Source of the DNA: Helicobacteraceae bacterium
GTDB taxonomy: Bacteria > Campylobacterota > Campylobacteria > Campylobacterales > Sulfurimonadaceae
Direction of reading: 5' to 3'
Assembly (NCBI GenBank): GCA_013138865.1
Contig: WTBY01000024.1
Span: 1 to 64,000 of the forward strand
DNA: 64,000 bases
Below are positions 8,336 through 17,429 of this stretch, piece by piece. A program made the position numbers and the translations under genes. Every line of letters starts with the position of its first letter. The first letter of the stretch is position 1. The notes below the pieces were generated by a model, which was given only the letters and a program-made list of their open reading frames with translations, had not been told where the DNA came from and made no database searches.

Positions 8336-10204
8336 CTAACCTATTATCGCGATATAACCAACACTAAACGCAACCGCTAATGTTAGTAAAATTACAAGAC
8401 CTGCAACCATCCATTTAAGCATAGTAGATAAATTACCACTCTGCATTCCTCTAGTCGCTTCACCTGTGTTGTAGAATGTAGTAGCAATAGCATCAACTGA
8501 TGCATCAACTATTTTCATATCAATCTGTTTCCAAAAAATATCAGATAGTTCTCTATACGGCTGTACTAAGAATTTTTCATATATTTGAGGTATATAGTAC
8601 TGATTAATTAGTACCTTATAAGCAAATTGTGACTCCCATTTAGTACTAAGTGGACCATTTCTGTACATAACAATTGCAGTTATGATACCACCAAGTGCGA
8701 TCGCAGAAGTAACAAGTATCAAAATCATCTCTACATGATGAGTATGGAACTCAAACGTTGGCAACATTTGTGTAACAAAATCAACAAACTGATGTTCAAA
8801 CCAACCAGCAATCACTGCAAGAACTGCAAGTGGACTCATTGCATATAACATATATTTGTATGCTTCATGTGGGTGAAAACCGAAGTTTTTGTATCTCTCT
8901 TCACCAAAAAATGTAAGCATTATTAGACGGAATGAGTAGAAAGCTGTAAGACCAGCAGTTACCCATAATGTTCCCCATAAAATGTAGTGTTCACCACTAA
9001 AAGCAACTTCTAAAATCTTATCTTTAGAGAAGAAACCTGCTAGTGGCCAGATACCAGCAAGAGCAACTGAAGCTATAATCATTAAAATAGCTGTAACTTT
9101 CATAACTTTGAAAAGTCCACCCATCTTAACAGGGTCTAGTTCACTATCCATAGCATGCATAACATTACCAGCACCTAAGAAAAGAAGTGCTTTAAAGAAA
9201 GCGTGAGCCATTAGGTGAAATAGTGCAACCCAATAAGCTCCAAGACCAGCAGCAACAAACATATACCCTAACTGTGAAAGTGTAGAGTATGCGATGATTC
9301 TTTTTAGGTCTCTATTTACTAAAGCCATAGTAGCTGCGAACATTGCAACAAATGCACCAAGACTTGCTATAAAGTAACCTACTTCTGGCATAAGATCGTA
9401 CATAGGAGCACATCTAATAACTAAATAAACCCCAGCTGTTACCATTGTTGCAGCGTGAATTAGTGCAGAAACCGGTGTTGGTCCCTCCATCGCATCTGCA
9501 AGCCATGTATGAAGTGGAAACTGAGCTGATTTACCCATAGCACCTATGAAAAGAAAAATTCCAATAGTTACTAAAGTTGAGTGATCAATATACTGAGCTT
9601 CTGCAAAAATTACATCATATTGAACTGAACCCATGCTCCAGTAAGTTAAGAAAATACCAATTAGCATAGCAAGATCCGCAATACGGTTCATAATAAATGC
9701 TTCATTAGCCGCCCATGTTGCACTCTCTTTATGGTACCAAAACCCAATAAGCAACCATGAACAAACACCAACGCCTTCCCAACCGATAAATAGCCCAAGA
9801 AGATTATCACTCATAACTAAAACCATCATTGAGAAAACGAAAGCTGATAGGTACGAGAAGAAACGGTTGTAACCTTTATCATGATCCATATAACCAATAG
9901 AGTAAACATGTACAATTGTTGAAACTAAAGTTACAACCATCATCATAATTACAGTTACTTGATCTACTTGAAAACCAAAAGGAACGTAAAAATCTCCTGC
10001 TGCTATCCATGTCATTAACTCAACATGAACTATCTCTCCATCCATTACTGCACCAAGTAGAACTGTACTTGCTACTAAAGATGTAAAAATTAGTGCTGAA
10101 GTTACATAACCAACAATTGGTGTTTTAGGCTGTGCCCCAAAAAGAGCTGCAAAAAGTGATCCTACAATAGGAGCAAATAGTGCAATATATAAATACATTT
10201 CCAT
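8336..10204 (-). CDS. nuoL: NADH-quinone oxidoreductase subunit L
   Basis: 622-residue distal proton-pumping subunit of complex I. Typical motifs are FIGWEGVGVCSWLLIGFWY, QFPLHTWLADAMEGPTPVSALIHAATMVTAGVYL (split around residues 235-265), and a C-terminal segment long enough for the lateral amphipathic helix that clamps NuoM and NuoN. It follows nuoK by 4 nt. Confidence 0.97.
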   Translation of the reverse strand: MEMYLYIALFAPIVGSLFAALFGAQPKTPIVGYVTSALIFTSLVASTVLLGAVMDGEIVHVELMTWIAAGDFYVPFGFQVDQVTVIMMMVVTLVSTIVHVYSIGYMDHDKGYNRFFSYLSAFVFSMMVLVMSDNLLGLFIGWEGVGVCSWLLIGFWYHKESATWAANEAFIMNRIADLAMLIGIFLTYWSMGSVQYDVIFAEAQYIDHSTLVTIGIFLFIGAMGKSAQFPLHTWLADAMEGPTPVSALIHAATMVTAGVYLVIRCAPMYDLMPEVGYFIASLGAFVAMFAATMALVNRDLKRIIAYSTLSQLGYMFVAAGLGAYWVALFHLMAHAFFKALLFLGAGNVMHAMDSELDPVKMGGLFKVMKVTAILMIIASVALAGIWPLAGFFSKDKILEVAFSGEHYILWGTLWVTAGLTAFYSFRLIMLTFFGEERYKNFGFHPHEAYKYMLYAMSPLAVLAVIAGWFEHQFVDFVTQMLPTFEFHTHHVEMILILVTSAIALGGIITAIVMYRNGPLSTKWESQFAYKVLINQYYIPQIYEKFLVQPYRELSDIFWKQIDMKIVDASVDAIATTFYNTGEATRGMQSGNLSTMLKWMVAGLVILLTLAVAFSVGYIAIIG

Positions 10205-10208
10205 CTAT

Positions 10209-10517
10209 CTATCCTTTCATCGTTGACATCATATCAAGATCAATTGAACCGTTACGTTTGTACCATAACACTAAAAGACCAAGACCAACTGCAACTTCAC
10301 TAGCTGCGATCGCGATTATAAAAAATGCAAACATTTGACCTGTTAAATCACCATAGTAATGTGAAATAGCAGCAAAACCAATATTTACTGAGTTAAGTAA
10401 AATCTCTGTAGCAAAGAAAAGCATAAGAAGATTTTTACGACGCATAACACCTATTAGTCCAATAGCAAAAAGTATTGTTGATAGAACTAAATAGTGGTTT
10501 AAAGTTATCTCCATCAT
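10209..10517 (-). CDS. nuoK: NADH-quinone oxidoreductase subunit K
   Basis: 102-residue, three-helix membrane subunit of complex I, homologous to MrpC. The two buried glutamates of the proton path are visible in FFATEILLNSVN and IAASEVAVGLGLL. It begins directly after the nuoJ stop with no spacer, and two Met codons open the frame; either could be the start. Confidence 0.96.
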   Translation of the reverse strand: MMEITLNHYLVLSTILFAIGLIGVMRRKNLLMLFFATEILLNSVNIGFAAISHYYGDLTGQMFAFFIIAIAASEVAVGLGLLVLWYKRNGSIDLDMMSTMKG

Positions 10518-11084
10518 CTATGACTCCTTATTTTCTTGCAAGATTGTCTCAGCATCATCACAATCCATTAATGTAAGTGAGCGATCCATTTTCTTACCAG
10601 CTAGTACAATACCTGCAACCATAGCTACAAGTAACATAATAGCTGCTACTTCAAATGGTACAAGGTATTTAGTAAATAGTACTAAACCAATTTGTTGTGA
10701 ATTTCCAACACCTTCTACAACTGGATAGAAAGCTGTAATGTTATCCGAAACAATAGGAGCAACAAAAATAGCTACTACTAAAATAGCAGCTAAAGTACTC
10801 ATTCCAAATATCATTTGTGGTGAAGTACGTTTTTCTACAACATCACGAGTTGTATCAAAGAACATCATACCAAAAGCATAAAGAGCCATAACAGCACCTG
10901 TATAAACTATAATTTGAACTACTCCTAAAAAGTCAGCACCCAAAATAAAGAAAAATGCAGATATGAAAATCATACCCGCTGCTAATGCTGTTAGTGCATA
11001 TAGCGCCTGTTGTGTTGTTACTGTTATGTAAAACATTGTTATTGTTAAAAACGCAAACAGATAAAAAGCAACTGCTTCAAACAT
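10518..11084 (-). CDS. nuoJ: NADH-quinone oxidoreductase subunit J
   Basis: 188-residue membrane subunit of complex I with five hydrophobic helices. The third-helix signature FLGVVQIIVYTGAVMALYAF, with the conserved pi-bulge region, is present. The C-terminal acidic tail is hydrophilic. It sits 11 nt after nuoI and abuts nuoK. Confidence 0.96.
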   Translation of the reverse strand: MFEAVAFYLFAFLTITMFYITVTTQQALYALTALAAGMIFISAFFFILGADFLGVVQIIVYTGAVMALYAFGMMFFDTTRDVVEKRTSPQMIFGMSTLAAILVVAIFVAPIVSDNITAFYPVVEGVGNSQQIGLVLFTKYLVPFEVAAIMLLVAMVAGIVLAGKKMDRSLTLMDCDDAETILQENKES

Positions 11085-11095
11085 ATCGGAACTCC

Positions 11096-11707
11096 TTAAT
11101 ACGCGAGAGGTGTTTTTTTAACACTCTCATCGCTTCCTGGGATAATAGCTCCAAAACCTGGGAACTCTTTTTGTTGACCTGCTTTAAATGTATCCATTGG
11201 TGTTAGAAGATCGTCAAACATACTATAGTGAGCACGTTGCTCTGATACATTTTCATATCTTCCACCATGAACAATAGCTAGTTCTGGACAAACTTCTGCA
11301 CAATAACCACAGAAAATACAGCGACCAAAATTGATACTATATTCACTTACCTCTTTACGAGAGTTTTCATCAATTTTTGTCTCCATACGTATACAATCAG
11401 AAATACATATTTTTTCACAAAGACCACAACCGATACATCTTTCAGTTCCAGATTCCATAAGACGTAACATCTCATGAATAGCACGGTAACGTGGTCCTAG
11501 AGGCAATTTTTCTTCTGGATATTTTACTGTGTGAATATTAAACTTTAACATTTCACGTAAAACTACCCATAGTCCAACAAATAGCTCAGTACTGAATGTA
11601 CGTTTTACTACTTGTTTGAATTGATCCCAATTTGACTCAGGATAATCTTCAATATCAACCATGTAGTAATCTTGTTGTCCTACATTTCTATTATTTTCAA
11701 CTGACAT
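11096..11707 (-). CDS. nuoI: NADH-quinone oxidoreductase subunit I, 2x[4Fe-4S]
   Basis: 203-residue ferredoxin-like subunit that carries clusters N6a and N6b to N2 at the membrane arm. Two complete motifs are visible: CIGCGLCEKICISDC and CIFCGYCAEVCPE. An N-terminal stretch of about 50 residues precedes the amphipathic part. It lies 11 nt behind nuoH. Confidence 0.96.
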   Translation of the reverse strand: MSVENNRNVGQQDYYMVDIEDYPESNWDQFKQVVKRTFSTELFVGLWVVLREMLKFNIHTVKYPEEKLPLGPRYRAIHEMLRLMESGTERCIGCGLCEKICISDCIRMETKIDENSRKEVSEYSINFGRCIFCGYCAEVCPELAIVHGGRYENVSEQRAHYSMFDDLLTPMDTFKAGQQKEFPGFGAIIPGSDESVKKTPLAY

Positions 11708-11718
11708 TCCCAGCCTCC

Positions 11719-12702
11719 TTAAAACATCATCACAAAACCAGTGATAACTATGTTAATCACTGCTAATGGCATTAGAACTTTCCAACACAACCACATAAGT
11801 TGATCTGGTCTTATATCTGGCCAAGCTGCTCTTACCCACAAAAATACGAAGAAGAAAAATGCAACTTTACCAAGCAGTGCTAAAGCACCTGCAACACTTC
11901 CATCACCAAAGCCACCACAAAATAGTAGAGCCATAACAAATGATATAAAGAACATGTTAGCGTACTCACCGATGAAGAATAGACCCCATCTCATACCAGA
12001 GTACTCAGTACCAAAACCATCAATTAGTTCATGATCATTTGCAACAAGGTGAAAAGGTGTACGTCCTGTCTCTGCAAAAGCTGCTATCCAAAATAAGATA
12101 AATGCTAAAGGTTGAGAAAATAGTAACCATCCATTGTCAACTTGGTAGTTATTGAAATCAATTAATGAAAAACTTCCAACCATCATTAATGGTGCTAAAA
12201 GTGAAAGACCAGTAATTACCTCATAAGAGATAAATACAGAAGCCGCACGAGCAGTAGAAATAAGAGCAAACTTATTAGCTGATGCTAAACCACCTAAAAG
12301 TGGTCCATAAAGCCCAATAGCCATAACACCTAATACATAAAGAACACCAACGTTAATATCTGCAACAATAGGGTGGACTGTGTAACCAAACACCGTAAAA
12401 GTTGGTAAAAATGGTATAGCTGCAGCTGCCATAAATGCTGTTGCAGCAGTAATTACTGGAGCAATTTTAAATATTTTAGCTACAACACCTGTTGGTATAA
12501 TGTCCTCTTTTGTAAAAAGTTTTACACCATCCGCCGCTACTTGAAGAAGACCAAAAGGTCCAACATACATTGGCCCTAAACGTCTTTGCATAAATGCAAG
12601 TATTTTTCTCTCAAAGTACGTACCTATTCCAGCTAGAGCTGAAAATATTAATAGAATAACAACGATCTTAACAATCGTCTCAATAATAAAAGCCGTATCC
12701 AT
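11719..12702 (-). CDS. nuoH: NADH-quinone oxidoreductase subunit H
   Basis: 327-residue membrane subunit forming the quinone chamber of complex I with NuoB and NuoD. Signatures are ERKILAFMQRRLGPMYVGP, GVKLFTKEDIIP and FAETGRTPFHL followed by a Glu-rich loop ending GFGTEYSGM. It starts directly after the nuoG stop, so the G, H and I subunits are probably translated in close coupling. Confidence 0.97.
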   Translation of the reverse strand: MDTAFIIETIVKIVVILLIFSALAGIGTYFERKILAFMQRRLGPMYVGPFGLLQVAADGVKLFTKEDIIPTGVVAKIFKIAPVITAATAFMAAAAIPFLPTFTVFGYTVHPIVADINVGVLYVLGVMAIGLYGPLLGGLASANKFALISTARAASVFISYEVITGLSLLAPLMMVGSFSLIDFNNYQVDNGWLLFSQPLAFILFWIAAFAETGRTPFHLVANDHELIDGFGTEYSGMRWGLFFIGEYANMFFISFVMALLFCGGFGDGSVAGALALLGKVAFFFFVFLWVRAAWPDIRPDQLMWLCWKVLMPLAVINIVITGFVMMF

Positions 12703-15165
12703 TTATATCACCTTTGCAATCAAAGCATTGTTAAAACGGTAACCGTTAAACAATACCTCTGAGTTTAATTTTGTATCAAAATTTGGTAGATAAGCTATAT
12801 CACCATCAATTTGGTTGTCAACATAAAGAGAAGTTGTTAACTTAGAAGTTGAAGTCTCAACAGTCACACGGTCACCCTCTTTAAGTCCTAAGCTCTCTAA
12901 TCTAGCCACACTTACAAAAACTCCACCTTTAGCGTTAAGCTGATGAGCTTTTTGGCTAAATTTACTAAAGTTTTTAACAGGATTAGCGTAGTAGATAAGT
13001 TCTCCAGCTAGTGCTTCATCTTCATTGAAGGGTTCTACACTCTCGTTTGAAGTTTTATTTTTCTTCACATTAAGTGCATAGCCACGCACCTCTTCACCTG
13101 CATTTGTAAAATGATCAGATAAGTCATCAAATGCTGTAGATTTAAACCCACCTGCAGTTGGTAATTGTGAAGTATAATCAATAGTTAAATCACTCTCAAC
13201 ACCAAGTGCACTTGCTAAGTCATTAAGTGTGTAACCACCATAACTAAGTGCCGCATTTGTAGGATTAACACGCTTGTTAATTGAAGTAAGTGTACCCTCT
13301 TGTTGATTAAATGCTGGCATATCTAAATCACCCTCACCTAAAGCACAAAGAGTAAAATCTGCTACTTCGTTATAACCAACAGCGTATGCACCTGCTTCAG
13401 AGTCAAGATCACAAATTAAGCTTACACCTAATGAGTTTGATCTAGGCGGAATAATAGTAACACTAAAGTCACTATATTTCTCTATTAAAGCAACTAAACG
13501 TGCCAAGTTTCTAGAGTTTGGATGTGTATAGAAATCTTCACCAACTATAAGTGAAAAAGTATCTTTTTTCTTAAGTTGTTTCTCCATGAATTCATCAAAA
13601 GCATCAATTTTCAAGATCTCAACTAGACGATTATCATCTACTTCAACCTCTTTTGAAACTTTTTTAGGAACCATTTTCTTAACTTCTTTCTCTTCTCCAC
13701 TCTCAGCATCTACTACCATCTCAATAACTTGCTCTTTTATAGTTTCACTTACTGTTATAGTTTTAGTTGAGTGAAAAGTTGCTAAGTAATCAACGATCTC
13801 TTTTGGAAGCTCTTCTTTATTAGCAAATAGATCAAGAATAAGGTATAAAACTACCTCTTCTTGAAGTGGTGCATGAGTTATAGCTTTCATGTTTTTACTC
13901 ATAGCACTAACAACTGGATCAGCTACAGGGTGAAAGTAAAGTCCTGCACCTTTGTTCATAGTCATAGAGTTATTAAATGCAAAACGTGCATTTGGATTAT
14001 CACTCTTAATGATAGTTCCAACACTTACAACAAAGTTTGAGTCTCTAATAGTGTTAAGATCACCACTGTAAAGTGAAGTTCCACTAATTTTTTTATACTC
14101 ATTTAAAAAATTTCCATAACTTCTTGCTTCTTCATTAATTAGTTTGTAACCAAACTTCTTTTTAAGACGTTGAAGTATTAGAGCCTCTTCATTAGTAATA
14201 ATTGAGTTAAATTTAATAGTATCTGCTTTTTTAAATGCTTCGATCGCAGAGTTAAATGCACTCTCGTCTTTAGAAACTCCAGCATTTTCAAAGTCGTAAC
14301 CATAACGACCAGCTCCACAAAGTGAAACATAGTTCCACTCATTTTTAACACCATAAATTTTATCATCACTGTTTTCAATATCAGTATGTTTAACATCATA
14401 CTGAATTTGACAACCAGCACTACAGTGAGAACAGGTAGCAGGAATCTGCTTCTGTTCCCATGCATTTGTTTTGTACATAAAGTCAGTAGAAGTAAGTGCA
14501 CCAACTGGACAAACAGCAGAACACTCTCCACAAGCAGTACAATCAAGCATCTGTTCGCCACTTGTTAAACCTATAATAGATTTATTAAGCTTATTCCACA
14601 TTGCATAAGCATCTTTAGGCATACTCTCTTTGTAATCAGTATTAAAACCTTCTGATCCACGAGGTACTGTTTTTAAAGAGTTGTCACCGATCATATCTTT
14701 ACAAACGGTACTACATCTCTCACACACAATACAAAGAGCAGGATCATAATGAATATGGCCCCAGTCAAGTACTTTACGTTCAACATCAGGTACAGCATAG
14801 TTTTGTGAATCTACTTCAACTTCTAAAGTATAGTTTTGCAGTTCACACTCACCAGACTGATCACAAACACCACACTGCAATGGATGGTTTACGTTGTAAA
14901 CTTCCATGATAGAGCGTTTTTCACTCTCTATATTTTGTGTTGATGTTGTAACTTGCATTCCCTCTTTACTTTTAGCATTACAAGCATAAACTTGTTTACC
15001 ATCAGCTTCTACTAAACAGAGACGACAAGCAAGTGTTGGACTACATCTAGTTAAGTAACAGATAGCAGGTATAAAAATTCCATTTGCGCGAGCAGCATTT
15101 AAAATGTACTCGCCCTCTTTAGTTTTTATCTCCTGGTTATCAATAGTAATTGTTATTTCACTCAT
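12703..15165 (-). CDS. nuoG: NADH-quinone oxidoreductase subunit G, first paralogue (820 aa)
   Basis: Large iron-sulfur subunit of the complex I peripheral arm. The N-terminus holds a [2Fe-2S] motif (ACRLCLVE region), the HPLQCGVCDQSGEC N4-type motif, then CIVCERCSTVC and CTACGECSAVCP, and a CSHCSAGC motif opening the molybdopterin-oxidoreductase-like domain. A Lys/Glu-rich insert lies around residues 465-500. It overlaps the second NuoG-like gene by one base and shares near-identical segments with it, so the two arose by duplication. Confidence 0.93.
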   Translation of the reverse strand: MSEITITIDNQEIKTKEGEYILNAARANGIFIPAICYLTRCSPTLACRLCLVEADGKQVYACNAKSKEGMQVTTSTQNIESEKRSIMEVYNVNHPLQCGVCDQSGECELQNYTLEVEVDSQNYAVPDVERKVLDWGHIHYDPALCIVCERCSTVCKDMIGDNSLKTVPRGSEGFNTDYKESMPKDAYAMWNKLNKSIIGLTSGEQMLDCTACGECSAVCPVGALTSTDFMYKTNAWEQKQIPATCSHCSAGCQIQYDVKHTDIENSDDKIYGVKNEWNYVSLCGAGRYGYDFENAGVSKDESAFNSAIEAFKKADTIKFNSIITNEEALILQRLKKKFGYKLINEEARSYGNFLNEYKKISGTSLYSGDLNTIRDSNFVVSVGTIIKSDNPNARFAFNNSMTMNKGAGLYFHPVADPVVSAMSKNMKAITHAPLQEEVVLYLILDLFANKEELPKEIVDYLATFHSTKTITVSETIKEQVIEMVVDAESGEEKEVKKMVPKKVSKEVEVDDNRLVEILKIDAFDEFMEKQLKKKDTFSLIVGEDFYTHPNSRNLARLVALIEKYSDFSVTIIPPRSNSLGVSLICDLDSEAGAYAVGYNEVADFTLCALGEGDLDMPAFNQQEGTLTSINKRVNPTNAALSYGGYTLNDLASALGVESDLTIDYTSQLPTAGGFKSTAFDDLSDHFTNAGEEVRGYALNVKKNKTSNESVEPFNEDEALAGELIYYANPVKNFSKFSQKAHQLNAKGGVFVSVARLESLGLKEGDRVTVETSTSKLTTSLYVDNQIDGDIAYLPNFDTKLNSEVLFNGYRFNNALIAKVI

Positions 15166-17423
15166 TAATTACCCTCTTCTTGGATTTGTACTTTAGTGTA
15201 ACGATACTTACCACTTGACGTACTATCATGCAGATCAAATGTAGAGTGTCTTGCTACTGTACCTTTTAGGTGAGAATCAAGATTAAATACTCTAGTTATC
15301 TCTTTTCCGTTAAACATAAATTTAACTTTTTGGCCACCTTTAATTTTTGCAGCCATAGCAAACTGTTCAGAACCTATTAGGTTAGCTTTATCAATAATTT
15401 GATGGGTTTTATTAGTAAAAGTGTTGAACTGTGAAATATGATCAACAGAGTAGATTACACTTCCGTTATAGTCCTCTAGTTCAGTAATATTACTAATTGC
15501 CTCATCAGCTTTTTTAGTTTTGATTTTTTTATTATCTAATAAATAACCACGGATTGCTTCACCACCATTTGTATAGTAGTTCTCTAAAGAGTCAAATTCA
15601 ACTGATTTAAAACCTTTTGAAGTTGGTAACTCTGAAGTGTAGTTAATAGTCTCTTCACTCTCAACACCAAGTGCGATCGCAATATCATTTAACTCATAGC
15701 CTGCATGTGGAAGAGCAGCATTTAATGGAACAACTCTTTTGTCAATTGAAGTAAATGTTCCTTCTTGTTGATTAAGTGCAGGCATATCTAAATCACCATC
15801 ACCTAATGCACAAAGAGTCGTTGCTGCGTGTACGTTATAACCTACAACACTACTTCCCTCTTCGCTATCAAGATCACAAATCATACTAACACCTAAAGTA
15901 TTTGTATTAGTTGGAATAATTACAACTTTAAACTCACTACTTTTTTCTAAGAGTGCTACCATTTTTGCTATATTAGAAGAAGATGGATGAGCCATAACAT
16001 CAGCACCAATAACAATTACTGGTGATTTTTTACGTAACATTTTTGATTTAAGATTTTTTATCTCATCTTCATTAACATTGCTCTCACCACTGATATAACC
16101 CATATCTAGTTCACTAAAGAAAGCTTTTTGTTCCTCTTTAGCTTCATCACTTGCAAATGCTTCAAGTAGCATTGCCATAACACCCTCTTCGCTTCCTACT
16201 TCATATCTTATAAATTGAGTAACTAAATTCTCTAATTTATAATCTTCGATAGGGTGAAGATAAGCTACATTTGCTCTATTAATATTAACAGCTGTTGCTA
16301 GTGCAAAGCGTATCATTGGGTTGTCACGTGAAACAGAACTTCCTAATGTAATGACATAGTCACTATCTTTAATAGCTTGTAAGTCACCACTATAAAGAGA
16401 TGTTCCACTAACACTTGAGTAAGAGTTCATAAAGTTTTGGTAGTTACGCGCCTCTTCATTTACAAGACGATAACCATTTTTGTCTTTTAAACGTTGAAGA
16501 ATCAGAGCCTCCTCGTTTGTTATCATTGAATTAAACTTAATAGTATCAGCATTTTTAAAAGCTTCTACTGCACTATTAAATGCTTTTTCATCTTTTATAG
16601 CTACTCTATTCTCATAGTCATAACCAAATCTACCTGCACCACAAAGAGAGTCAAAATCATCTTCATTAGTCACACGATAGATTTCACTACTACCAGATGA
16701 GTCAATGCCACTATGTTTTACTTCATATTCTAAGTTACATGCTGAACTACAGTGAGCACAAGCAGATGGGACTTTTTGAAGTTCCCAAGCATTTGAGTTA
16801 TACTTAAAGTCACTACTAGCCATTGCGCCAACAGGACAAACAGAGATACACTCACCACACTGAATACAATCACCAAAATGGTTATCTATAACTGACTTAT
16901 ACCCACCTGGCTTAATATATAGTGCTTCACTACCAACTACCTCATTACATACACTTGTACACTTTTCACACATAATACAAAGATATGGATCGTAACTTAA
17001 AACGCCCCATTTCTTTTTCTTACGTTTTTGTTCTTGTGTTGCAAATGTCTGCTCTGCTAAGTCAAATTCAGTAGTCTTATTTTGAAGGTCACACTCACCA
17101 GACTTGTCACACACACCACACTGTAATGGGTGGTTAACATTGTAAAGTTTCATAATGTTTTGACGCTCTTTGTATAAAATATCTGACTCAGTAGTTATAC
17201 TAGCACCTTCAATTGCCGGTGTATTACAACTTAAAACTAAACCATCAACACCTTCAACTTCAACAACACACATACGACAACTAGCATTTGGTGTAGCCTT
17301 CGCAAGATAACACATTGTAGGAATATAAAAACCCTCACGACGTGCTACGTCTAAAATTGACTCACCACTTTGGCATTCAACTGAACGACCATCAATTGTA
17401 AAATTTATTTGTTTACTCATCAT
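15165..17423 (-). CDS. nuoG: NADH-quinone oxidoreductase subunit G, second paralogue (752 aa)
   Basis: Same layout as its neighbour: [2Fe-2S] domain with CRMCVVEV, HPLQCGVCDKSGEC, CIMCEKCTSVC, CIQCGECISVCP and CAHCSSAC, then a degenerate molybdopterin-oxidoreductase domain. Segments such as ITNEEALILQRLK and QQEGTFTSIDKRV match the other NuoG nearly residue for residue. Tandem NuoG genes are known in Sulfurimonas-type Campylobacterota. Whether both enter one complex, or the two form alternative peripheral arms, cannot be read from sequence. It starts 6 nt behind the NuoF-like gene. Confidence 0.9.
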   Translation of the reverse strand: MMSKQINFTIDGRSVECQSGESILDVARREGFYIPTMCYLAKATPNASCRMCVVEVEGVDGLVLSCNTPAIEGASITTESDILYKERQNIMKLYNVNHPLQCGVCDKSGECDLQNKTTEFDLAEQTFATQEQKRKKKKWGVLSYDPYLCIMCEKCTSVCNEVVGSEALYIKPGGYKSVIDNHFGDCIQCGECISVCPVGAMASSDFKYNSNAWELQKVPSACAHCSSACNLEYEVKHSGIDSSGSSEIYRVTNEDDFDSLCGAGRFGYDYENRVAIKDEKAFNSAVEAFKNADTIKFNSMITNEEALILQRLKDKNGYRLVNEEARNYQNFMNSYSSVSGTSLYSGDLQAIKDSDYVITLGSSVSRDNPMIRFALATAVNINRANVAYLHPIEDYKLENLVTQFIRYEVGSEEGVMAMLLEAFASDEAKEEQKAFFSELDMGYISGESNVNEDEIKNLKSKMLRKKSPVIVIGADVMAHPSSSNIAKMVALLEKSSEFKVVIIPTNTNTLGVSMICDLDSEEGSSVVGYNVHAATTLCALGDGDLDMPALNQQEGTFTSIDKRVVPLNAALPHAGYELNDIAIALGVESEETINYTSELPTSKGFKSVEFDSLENYYTNGGEAIRGYLLDNKKIKTKKADEAISNITELEDYNGSVIYSVDHISQFNTFTNKTHQIIDKANLIGSEQFAMAAKIKGGQKVKFMFNGKEITRVFNLDSHLKGTVARHSTFDLHDSTSSGKYRYTKVQIQEEGN

Positions 17424-17429
17424 GACCTC

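Noticed and set aside
13586-13774. Plus-strand frame inside nuoG
   Set aside because: Ser/Thr-rich shadow of the Lys/Glu-rich insert in NuoG.
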